This document shows positions 50,601 to 56,850 of a stretch of DNA of 62,336 nt, one piece after another. A model generated the notes under the pieces. It did no database searches, was not told the origin of the DNA, and saw only the letters and a list, made by a program, of their open reading frames with translations. Position numbers and translations under genes: made by a program. Origin of the DNA: Akkermansiaceae bacterium (GTDB lineage: Bacteria > Verrucomicrobiota > Verrucomicrobiia > Verrucomicrobiales > Akkermansiaceae); assembly GCA_030725745.1 (NCBI GenBank), contig JANRFH010000049.1, forward strand, positions 1-62,336. The letters run 5' to 3'. Positions within the stretch are counted from its first letter, which is position 1. Each line of letters begins with the position of its first letter.

Positions 50601-51436
50601 GAGGCTTTTAGCTCACGCATGCCGATGAGGGCGATGTCCATGAGGGTGACGGGTTTTTCGTCGCGGCCTAGTTTTTGGCGGACGCTACGATAGATGCCGT
50701 AGGTCTCCTCGATGACTTCGGTGCCGGGGGCGAATTTGACGTCGTCGATGGCGGTGAGGAAGGTGGTGTGGCGGCAGTGATCCGACCAGTAAGTGTCGAG
50801 CATGCGGATCTCCGTGAGGGAGGGCGCACGGTTTTCCTCGTTTTTAAAATAGTCCTGGGTGAAGGCGATGTCTGCCTCGGACATGGCGAGGGACATGTCT
50901 TTTCGGATGGATTCGGAGGAGGCTGTTAGGAAATTTTCTAGGATTTCTATATCCTCTGGAGGAGTGGATTTGGCATGGCGGATGAAATCCGCCGCCACGA
51001 CTTCGTGTGAATCGACGGGATTGATGATGTAGGATTTGATCGCTTCAAGATCAGTTTGCGAGAGCTTACCGGTGAGGATGACGATGCGTGAGGAGGTCAC
51101 CTCGGGCTTCTCTTTTCCGGTGAGGATCTGGATGCACTGGGCGGCGGAGTCCGCGCGCTGGTCGAATTGTCCGGGCAGGTAAGAATAAGCGAAGGCCGTT
51201 TCCTGATCCGAGATTTCCAGCGCGGCTGAAGTAGTGTCGGCCTGTGGCTCTGAAAGGATGCTTGCAGAGGCCGCCGCGAACTCGGAATCGCTGACACCGA
51301 TAATGTCGTAGCGATTGAGGAGGCGGAGGGATGAGATTTCTGCGAGGTCGAGGGCTTCGCGGAGATCGTGGAGGAGGTGTTGTGCTTCGGAGGCGAACGG
51401 AGGGCGTTTCTCGACGAAGAGGGTGTGGTGGTTCAA
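47645..51436 (-). CDS. purL: Phosphoribosylformylglycinamidine synthase, single-chain type, with in-frame repeat insertions
   Basis: A 1263-residue enzyme of the Clostridium/Bacteroides-type fused FGAM synthase family, converting FGAR to FGAM in purine synthesis. WSDHCRHTTF is at 217-226, FKNETHNHPTEIEPFGG at 337-353 and the glutaminase nucleophile C1104 in LGICNGFQ. Start is TTG at 51436 (with MNHHTLF) directly after an R2 leader. Six dispersed-repeat segments are translated in frame: residues about 146-155 (VVAADFIRHA), 301-326, 636-652, 889-900, 918-923 and 979-999. They fall in loops or between domains, so the catalytic cores remain intact. Upstream of rpoN on the same strand. Confidence 0.93.
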   Translation of the reverse strand: MNHHTLFVEKRPPFASEAQHLLHDLREALDLAEISSLRLLNRYDIIGVSDSEFAAASASILSEPQADTTSAALEISDQETAFAYSYLPGQFDQRADSAAQCIQILTGKEKPEVTSSRIVILTGKLSQTDLEAIKSYIINPVDSHEVVAADFIRHAKSTPPEDIEILENFLTASSESIRKDMSLAMSEADIAFTQDYFKNEENRAPSLTEIRMLDTYWSDHCRHTTFLTAIDDVKFAPGTEVIEETYGIYRSVRQKLGRDEKPVTLMDIALIGMRELKASGELDNLEVSEEINAASIVVKVQISNSNSQKDSVAESSLGELGDLAVQNSFEEEWLVQFKNETHNHPTEIEPFGGAATCLGGCIRDPLSGRSYVYQAMRVTGAADPLTPFSETLPGKLPQKKICQVAAKGYSSYGNQIGLATGQVAEVYHPGYVAKRLEIGAVVAAAPRSNVFRGSPSPGDVIMLIGGRTGRDGVGGATGSSKEHTETALENSAEVQKGDAPTERKVQRLFRNPELTRKIKICNDFGAGGVSVAIGEIAPSLVINLDAVPKKYDGLDGTELAISESQERMAVCIDPSEIDYFIAESDKENLECVHVADVTDSGRLIITWRDKEIVNFSRAFLDTNGVQQTAAVIVEESQPKSSTYHCPLITDHLRSLNVCSQKGLGEMFDGSVGANTVLWPFGGKHQITPPDAMVAKLPLLEGETDHATYMSWGFDPHLSEKSPFLGAAYAVTESVCKAVAAGARLPDIRLTLQEYFPRLGNDPKRWGLPFAALLGAFRAQHELRLAAIGGKDSMSGSFNELDVPPTLVSFALAPGLASLAISPEFKRSDSIVSLIEIPALENGLPDFPAIMDTAEAIHLLNKAGKLLAVHHIGSPGLAAALTKMSLGNHIGFVAADCIPQADPYSPKYFSFLIEHSQGEADAIRQHLPSSIEIGTTIPEATFSIGTETHNLSDLQAAFEGTLEPVYPTKPESSGEQQPVVIPQPKSSKSTIRNPQSSIPKPKVLIPSFPGTNSEYDSARSFDRIGAETHIEVFRNLTASHIEESIIALAEQIASSQILFIPGGFSAGDEPDGSAKFIATILRNPRISDAISDLLANRDGLILGICNGFQALIKTGLATHGRVIETGTDSATLVHNDISRHISQYVRTRVANNSSPWLSGMEIGDIHTVPVSHGEGKFFAPPEVIAALAENGQIATQYCDASGNPTMLHPFNPNGSLAAIEGITSPCGRVFGKMAHSERFSEKVAKNIPGNKDQPIFLAGLKYFK
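48441..48502. repeat. R5 repeat inside purL (linker before glutaminase domain)
   Basis: GATTGAGGATTGAGGATTGC followed by GGATGGTAGATTTGGAAGAC. It encodes residues about 979-999 (STIRNPQSSIPK-type peptide), in frame, just ahead of KVLIPSFPGTNSEYD where the glutaminase domain begins. Confidence 0.7.
48667..48683. repeat. R3 repeat inside purL, palindromic core
   Basis: GGCGGATG-G-CATCCGCC is a perfect palindrome encoding EADAIRQ (around residue 918-923) in the same frame as the other R3 copies. Confidence 0.6.
48738..48770. repeat. R3 repeat inside purL, second copy
   Basis: GCTTGGGGGATACAATCCGC then CGCCACGAAGCC. It encodes FVAADCIPQAD at residues about 889-900 in frame. Confidence 0.6.
49483..49530. 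repeat. R1 repeat inside purL
   Basis: AGTGATCAGTGATCAGTGGA and CAGTGATAAGTGGAAGACTT then GGGTTGTG encode residues about 636-652 (QPKSSTYHCPLITDHL) in frame. The same TGATCAGTGATCAGTG block recurs upstream of tmk and in the U32 gene. Confidence 0.8.
50461..50546. repeat. R6 repeat inside purL
   Basis: CCGCCAAGTCGCCAAGTTCG then CCAAGG (50464-50488) and, 28 bases on, GTTGGAATTTGAGATTTGAA. Together they encode residues about 297-326 as QISNSNSQKDSVAESSLGEL and on, an insert just before the conserved FKNETHNHP that normally follows a short loop. Confidence 0.75.
50972..51001. repeat. R3 repeat inside purL, third copy
   Basis: GCATGGCGGATGAAATCCGC then CGCCACGAC encodes VVAADFIRHA (residues 146-155), in the N-terminal domain before the helical stretch EDIEILENFL. 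Confidence 0.75.
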
Positions 51437-51469
51437 AACTTTAAACTCTAAATTTTAAATTCTAATGGG
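51435..51469 (-). repeat. R2 A+T-rich leader repeat at the purL start
   Basis: AAACTTTAAACTCTAAATTT then TAAATTCTAATGGG abuts the TTG start of purL. In gene direction it reads TTTAGAGTTTAAAGTTT-TG, the same as the leaders of the other three genes. Confidence 0.7.
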
Positions 51470-51522
51470 ATATGCGCTGCGCGGATGGGAATGAAGCCGG
51501 CCAGAGGCGCGGCTTTCCTGTG

Positions 51523-53262
51523 TTATCCTTTGATTTCGAGCAACATTTGGGGGTTGTTGGGGAACTTCTTGATGAAGTAGAGCAGGCGTTCCATGGCCTC
51601 GTAGGGGCGGTGGCCGGAGAGGCCGCGGCGGATGAGGTGAATCTTATGCAGGGTGTGCTCGGCGAGGAGGAGTTCTTCGCGGCGGGTGCCGGATCTGAAG
51701 ATATCCACGGCTGGGTAGATGTAGCTTTCAGCGATCTTGCGATCTAAGACTAGCTCCATATTTCCTGTGCCTTTAAACTCCATGAAGATGGCCTCATCGG
51801 CGCGGGAGTTTGTCTGAATGAGGGCGGTGGCAAGGATAGTGAGGGATCCTGCTTCGCGGGTGTTGCGTGCAGCTGCGAAGAGGCGGCGCGGCACCTCAAG
51901 GGCGCCGATGGTGACACCGCCGGATCCGGTTGCCCGGCCTCGGCCACCTTTTCCGCTGCTCATATTGCCATTGTAAGCGCGGGCGAGGCGGGTGATAGAA
52001 TCCATGAGTAGGAAGACATCTTGGCCGGCCTCGACGAGTCGCTTGGCGCGCTCGATGGCAAGCTCCGCAATGCGACAGTGATTGCGAGTTCCTTCGTCAT
52101 TGGAGGAGGCGTAGATTTCCGCGCCGGGAAGAGCGCGGCGGAACTCGGTGACTTCTTCCGGGCGTTCATCGACTAGCAAGATCATGAGGTGGATCTGCTC
52201 GTCGTATTTCTCGCGAATGGCCTCGGCCATGTGGAGGAGGAGGGTGGTTTTCCCTGAGCGGGGAGGGGAAACGATGAGTCCGCGTTGGCCGCGCCCGACT
52301 GGTGAGACGATGTCGATGACGCGAGTGGTGTAGCGTTCCGGTGTGGTCTCGAAGGCGATGCGTTTGTTCGGGTTGATCGCCTTGAGTTCGTCGAAGTGCG
52401 GGAGCTTGGCTGCATCTGCCGGAGGCATGCCGTTGACGGTGTCGATCTCGATGAGTTGCTGGCCGCGGTTACTCCCTTGATGTTTGCCATGGAGCCATTG
52501 TCCGTGGCGGAGGGAATGGTTGCGGATGAGCTCGGGGGAGATGAAAATATCGTCCTTGTTTTGCTCGAAGTTTCCATTGGCAAGGCGGAGGAAGCCGAAG
52601 CCTTTGGGTGTCATCTCAAGGATACCATCGACATCGAGAATATCGCCGGAGAGGACGGTGGGAGAGCGGTCTTCTTGTTGCTGTCTGTCGTTACGGTCAT
52701 TGCGATCGCGGCGGTTGTCGTTGCGACGGTTGTCGTGACCACCTTGGTTGTTGTTTCGGTCGCGACGGTTGTCATTTCCTCCTTGGTCACCTTGATTGTC
52801 GCGGCGGCGCTTGCGTTTTTCTCTGCGCTTTTTCGAACGTGAAATGGGTTGTTGTCCTTCGTTTTGATCGTGATCGCGAGGCTCGTGCTGGCGCGAATCT
52901 GATTGTTGATTGACGGGGCCGCCACCGGGGACGCGACCGATGCGGGGCTTCGGCATGTCTCGGGAATCCTCTGGAGGAGGCGATGCTTGGCGTGGCTTCG
53001 GAGCTTCAATGATCTTCTCAGCAGGCTTTTCGGCGGGTGCTTTTTGCTCGGTAGGTGCAGGAATATCAGCTTTCGGCGCGGCTTCGGCTTTTTTTACGGC
53101 GGCTTTCTTAGCCGTCTTTTTCGCGGGAACTTTTTTGACTGCGGCCTTTTTTGCAGCCGTTTTCTTCACGGCTGTTTTCTTCGCTGCTGTCTTGCGGGCA
53201 GGCTTTACTGGCTTCTCTGCCGGAGGCATGTCGAAGAGATCGTAGGAGGTATTTTTGCTCAT
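51523..53262 (-). CDS. rho: Transcription termination factor Rho with long N-terminal extension
   Basis: A 579-residue Rho. Residues 17-60 are lysine/alanine-rich (KKTAAKKAAVKKVPAKKTAK), residues 115-200 are Arg/Asp/Asn/Gln-rich (RDNQGDQGGNDNRRDRNNNQ), both absent from E. coli Rho. The RNA-binding domain (LDVDGILEMTPKGFGFLR) and the ATPase with Walker A PPRSGKTTL (333-341), LVDERPEE and the Q/R-loop MDSITRLARAYN follow. It translocates on RNA and ends transcription. The extension is likely intrinsically disordered. It lies 86 bases upstream of purL on the same strand. Confidence 0.96.
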   Translation of the reverse strand: MSKNTSYDLFDMPPAEKPVKPARKTAAKKTAVKKTAAKKAAVKKVPAKKTAKKAAVKKAEAAPKADIPAPTEQKAPAEKPAEKIIEAPKPRQASPPPEDSRDMPKPRIGRVPGGGPVNQQSDSRQHEPRDHDQNEGQQPISRSKKRREKRKRRRDNQGDQGGNDNRRDRNNNQGGHDNRRNDNRRDRNDRNDRQQQEDRSPTVLSGDILDVDGILEMTPKGFGFLRLANGNFEQNKDDIFISPELIRNHSLRHGQWLHGKHQGSNRGQQLIEIDTVNGMPPADAAKLPHFDELKAINPNKRIAFETTPERYTTRVIDIVSPVGRGQRGLIVSPPRSGKTTLLLHMAEAIREKYDEQIHLMILLVDERPEEVTEFRRALPGAEIYASSNDEGTRNHCRIAELAIERAKRLVEAGQDVFLLMDSITRLARAYNGNMSSGKGGRGRATGSGGVTIGALEVPRRLFAAARNTREAGSLTILATALIQTNSRADEAIFMEFKGTGNMELVLDRKIAESYIYPAVDIFRSGTRREELLLAEHTLHKIHLIRRGLSGHRPYEAMERLLYFIKKFPNNPQMLLEIKG

Positions 53263-53694
53263 TCGTGAGTGGTTCGGAAAAACTAAAGAGGGATCTTCGG
53301 ACTTTATTCAAAAGCAGGCAGTGGGGACGATTTCGGCTCCCGTTTGGGTGAAATCTGTATCTGATTTGTCTGGCCTTGGGTCAAAGGAAAGAACCGCTGT
53401 GGTGGCGATTTAGAAAAAGGATGGTGAGTGCGAGGGTTATAGAAACCCTGCGGAAAATTGGGTGGATGGACGGGATGAGTGATTGTTTCCCAAGTGGGTT
53501 GTCCCGCCGGAAGGGGCGGTTGTGACGAGGGATACGATTGTCAGAATGGCAGCCGGAGAAAATTTTTCTTTGGCCGCCGACCGTCGTGTCAACAAAAGGA
53601 AAATGGCGGACGGACGATGTTTTGGCAACCTTAAAAATGCGCTCTGCAATGCCTGCGTTGACGGAGTACCGGAGCGGTGCGAGCCTGCGGCGAG
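53263..53694. other. Long divergent spacer between rho and the EEP-family gene
   Basis: No gene, RNA or clear terminator is visible in these 432 bases. It must contain the rho promoter and a long rho leader; rho is often autoregulated through its leader, but no uORF or hairpin stands out. A GTG at 53677 is in frame with the downstream gene and adds only six residues. Confidence 0.4.
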
Positions 53695-54627
53695 ATGAAG
53701 GTATTGGGATTTTTTGCGGTGATCGTTTTGGGTTCCCTATTCGCGGGCTGCGAAGAGAAGAGGGGCGTTCCTAAAGCGGTGGCCGTGAGCGAAGACGGCT
53801 CGATGGAGTTGCGGTTAATGACTTTCAACCTGCGCTATGAAAATGGTGATGAGACCGGGCGGCGTGCATGGGCGGAACGCCTATTGGGAATTGTGAAAAT
53901 GCTGCGTGCGGAGGCTCCAGATGTTTTCGGAACACAAGAAGGGCAGCACGGACAGATGGCGGATCTTTGGGCTTCGTTACCGGACTATGATTTGCATGGC
54001 TATGGGAGGGCAGACGGGGATCATAAAGGTGAGTATGCCGGTATTTATTTCCGAAGGGATCGCTTTGAGTTTGATGCTGATAAGTCCGGTATAATCTGGC
54101 TTTCTGATACGCCGGAAAAGCCCGGTTCGATGAGTTGGGGTAATTCGTTTCCGAGGGTCGCGACTTGGGTGAAGCTGACGGATCGGACGAGCGGGAAGGG
54201 GCTGTGGGTGATCAATATGCATCTGGATCACCGCAACCAGCCATCGCGCGAGAAAGGGGTGAGGCTGATGGTGGAACGGCTTGTTGAAATGAACACGCAA
54301 GGCGATCCGGTGGTGTGGCTAGGGGACTTTAATGCGACTGAGGGTAATGCGGCGGTAGAGTTTTTGCGTGGGACTCCTACTTCAATGAAACGAGTGGAGG
54401 GTTTTAGTGGATTACAGGAGACCTTCGATGTGCTGCATTCAAAGGAGCGGAAGCGTGGGACGTTGCATTTCTGGATGAGCGATCCGAACCGTCAGTGGAA
54501 GGTGGATCACATTTTCGTCTCGAAGGAGGCGGAGGTGCTGGAAAGTGGGATTGTGAAAAGTGGTGAGCCGTATCTTTCGGATCACTTTCCGGTGACGGCG
54601 CGTGTGCGGTGGAAAAGTGCCAAGTGA
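53695..54627 (+). CDS. Endonuclease/exonuclease/phosphatase (EEP) family lipoprotein
   Basis: A 310-residue exported protein with a lipobox (SLFAGC, cysteine at 19 of MKVLGFFAVIVLGSLFAGC). The EEP fold motifs are LMTFNLRYEN, EAPDVFGTQEG (metal glutamate), YAGIYFRRDRF, NMHLDHRNQ, WLGDFNA and the catalytic SDHFPV. Family members are DNases, sphingomyelinases or phosphodiesterases; a surface phosphodiesterase is most likely here, the substrate unknown. The stop codon lies within a short AGTGATCAGTG match to repeat R1. It converges with the propeller/TPR gene. Confidence 0.85.
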   Translation: MKVLGFFAVIVLGSLFAGCEEKRGVPKAVAVSEDGSMELRLMTFNLRYENGDETGRRAWAERLLGIVKMLRAEAPDVFGTQEGQHGQMADLWASLPDYDLHGYGRADGDHKGEYAGIYFRRDRFEFDADKSGIIWLSDTPEKPGSMSWGNSFPRVATWVKLTDRTSGKGLWVINMHLDHRNQPSREKGVRLMVERLVEMNTQGDPVVWLGDFNATEGNAAVEFLRGTPTSMKRVEGFSGLQETFDVLHSKERKRGTLHFWMSDPNRQWKVDHIFVSKEAEVLESGIVKSGEPYLSDHFPVTARVRWKSAK

Positions 54628-54633
54628 TCAGTG

Positions 54634-56796
54634 TTAGGGCTGCCAAGTGAGCTGGCGTAGTGAGGCTTTAAGTGGTTCTGGCCAGGGGAGTTTCTCGATA
54701 GTTTCGGGTTCATTCCAAGCGGGGTTGATGGCGATGAGCTGTTCGAGGTAGCCGTGGGCGGTTTCGGGGTCGCCGAGTTGGGTGTGAGTGATGGCGAGGA
54801 GAGCGGTGGTGTTTTCGACTTCGTTTGCTGGGAGGCCAATGCGGGTGGCGTTTTTCAGATAGCGAGATGCTTCTCCGGGATGGTCGGTGAGGAGGGCGAT
54901 CCAGCTTGCGCGGATGGAGAAGGCGACATCATCGGGGAAACGGAAGACTCCTGTTTCGAGGATGGCGATGGCTTGATCCGGAGCGGATGTCTCGAAGGCG
55001 GTGTAGGCGGCTTCTGTGTAGTCCGAAGCGAGGTGTTGGTCTTCCGGTTGGTTTGTGATGAGATCGATCCATGCGGAGTGTGCGGATTCGAAATCGCCGA
55101 GGGTGGTGTGAGCGACGGCGCGGATACGGAGGGATGAACTACGGGATGCACCGTAGCGTTCTGCGAATGTGGTGAGCGCGATGGCGGTGGTGGCACGTGA
55201 GGCATCGGTGGCGAGGAGGTGGGCGGCTCTGATGGCACTGTCTGCAATGCCTGTGGCTCCTATCTGGATAAGGGCTTCATTGCTTTGGAGGGCGGCGATG
55301 AATTCGGTGAGTTGTTCATCGGCGGGGTCGGCGGGGAGGGTGAGTCTTCCGAGGGTTTTGGATTTTTCCTCGGTAAGGGATTGGAAGATGGGTGTGAAGT
55401 CGGGGAGTTCGAATCCTATCCAATCCTGCTGCCTGCGGAGGTCGGTAAGATCTGGGATGGGGGTATTGGCGGCTCCGATTTTAAGTAGGGCGGGGGGGAG
55501 GTTTTCTGCTTTTGAGGTGATGGCTTTGATCCAATCCTGATTTCCTGAGCGGTAGGCGAGGAAGAGGGCGGTAGATGTGGCGAGGCCAGAAGGAGGGAGG
55601 GAGGCGATGAGGGAGGAGATGATTTTTTCATCACCAGTGGCGAAGGAGGAGCGGACGATCTCGGCATTGGCTCGGGCGGGGGCTGAGATTTCAGGGAAAG
55701 ATTTAGGGAATGCGGCGGCGAGGCGTTTTTTTACGGGGGTGTCGGCGGAGAAGATGCTAAGGGTCGGAGGAATCTCTGGGTAGTGGAGGTGGAGTTGTTC
55801 GAGACGTTTTGGGATAGGTATTTCTTCTAACTCTTGGGTGTCTCGATTGAGTTTCCAGCCGCTGATGGCATCGAGTAGGTCGGTGTCTTCGGGTGAGGAA
55901 GGGACGATACAGTGGAGGGTGATGGTGTTGCCTTCTGATGAGAAATAGATCTCTGGCGTGGGATGAATGGGGATGGCACGGGGTCTGGTGTCTAAGCGGT
56001 GTGTTCGGGTTATTTCTCCTATTGGTGAGATGGTGACTTCATCTTGGTCTTCGAGGTGGAGGATGAGGTTGTTGCCTGAGAAAAAAGCGTTCCTCGGTGC
56101 GGGAAGAGCTTGCATTGCAGTCGCTGAGATTTCTTCTCCTGTGGCGGTGTCGTGAATGTGCCAGGTGAGTGTATTTCCAGAGAGTGAGGGGCTGGCGGTG
56201 AGGAGGGAGTTGTCGGTGAAAGGCTGGAGATCTGCTGCGTCGAGGTTTTCGGGAAATGGCTTGAGGGCGCGGATGGGCTTGAGGGTTTTCGCGTTGCAGA
56301 GGAGATTTGTGCCGCCGCGATGGACGATGAGGTATGCTCCGTTTGGCGAGAGGGAGAGGTGTGTGATTTCCTCCGAGTGGGTGGGGAAGAGGATGAGGGG
56401 TGGGGCTTCTGGCTCGGAAAGACTCCAGCGAATAACGGTGGAAAATGAATCGCCGAGGGCGGCGTAGAGGGCGGTTTCGTCGTAGGTAAAATGAGTGACC
56501 GGGTAGGGGTGGGTGAAGCGAGTGGTGGGTATGGAGAGTTCTTGGGAGGAGAGGATTTCGGCGATGAGGCGCTGCTTATCTGGGGTGGGATCGGCCAAGG
56601 AAGAGGCGGTTAGATAGGCGAGGGCTTTGGAGGGTGAGCCAGTGCCTAGCAGGGTTTTTGCATGGGCGAGCTGGGCAGTTGAGAGCGAGTGATCTTTGGG
56701 TGACTCGGAGGGAGCTGATTTCGACGAAGTAGGCGCGGCCTTCTCACATGAGGCGAGGCTCATGCTAAGTAGTGCTGCGACGATACGGAAATTCAC
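54634..56796 (-). CDS. Lipoprotein with beta-propeller-like and TPR-like regions
   Basis: A 720-residue exported lipoprotein beginning MNFRIVAALLSMSLASC at GTG 56796 (lipobox SLASC); a TTG eight codons upstream is possible. Residues about 80-340 contain repeats resembling WD40/propeller blades (THLSLSPNGAYLIVHRGG, SGNTLTWHIHDTATGEEI). Residues about 520-720 are TPR-like (RAVAHTTLGDFESAHSAWIDL, LLAITHTQLGDPETAHGYLE). Such combinations act as scaffolds at the outer membrane. No catalytic residues are visible. Nearest genes on the strand: the U32 gene, which ends 54 bases upstream. Confidence 0.65.
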   Translation of the reverse strand: MNFRIVAALLSMSLASCEKAAPTSSKSAPSESPKDHSLSTAQLAHAKTLLGTGSPSKALAYLTASSLADPTPDKQRLIAEILSSQELSIPTTRFTHPYPVTHFTYDETALYAALGDSFSTVIRWSLSEPEAPPLILFPTHSEEITHLSLSPNGAYLIVHRGGTNLLCNAKTLKPIRALKPFPENLDAADLQPFTDNSLLTASPSLSGNTLTWHIHDTATGEEISATAMQALPAPRNAFFSGNNLILHLEDQDEVTISPIGEITRTHRLDTRPRAIPIHPTPEIYFSSEGNTITLHCIVPSSPEDTDLLDAISGWKLNRDTQELEEIPIPKRLEQLHLHYPEIPPTLSIFSADTPVKKRLAAAFPKSFPEISAPARANAEIVRSSFATGDEKIISSLIASLPPSGLATSTALFLAYRSGNQDWIKAITSKAENLPPALLKIGAANTPIPDLTDLRRQQDWIGFELPDFTPIFQSLTEEKSKTLGRLTLPADPADEQLTEFIAALQSNEALIQIGATGIADSAIRAAHLLATDASRATTAIALTTFAERYGASRSSSLRIRAVAHTTLGDFESAHSAWIDLITNQPEDQHLASDYTEAAYTAFETSAPDQAIAILETGVFRFPDDVAFSIRASWIALLTDHPGEASRYLKNATRIGLPANEVENTTALLAITHTQLGDPETAHGYLEQLIAINPAWNEPETIEKLPWPEPLKASLRQLTWQP

Positions 56797-56850
56797 GAGG
56801 GGAAATGCTTGTGGAGTCAATGCCGCTAGATGGCTTCTTTGCCAGTGCGG

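Noticed and set aside
54622..54633. A further R1 copy at the EEP gene end
   Set aside because: Only 12 bases match and they overlap the stop codon, so it could be chance; noted in the gene entry.
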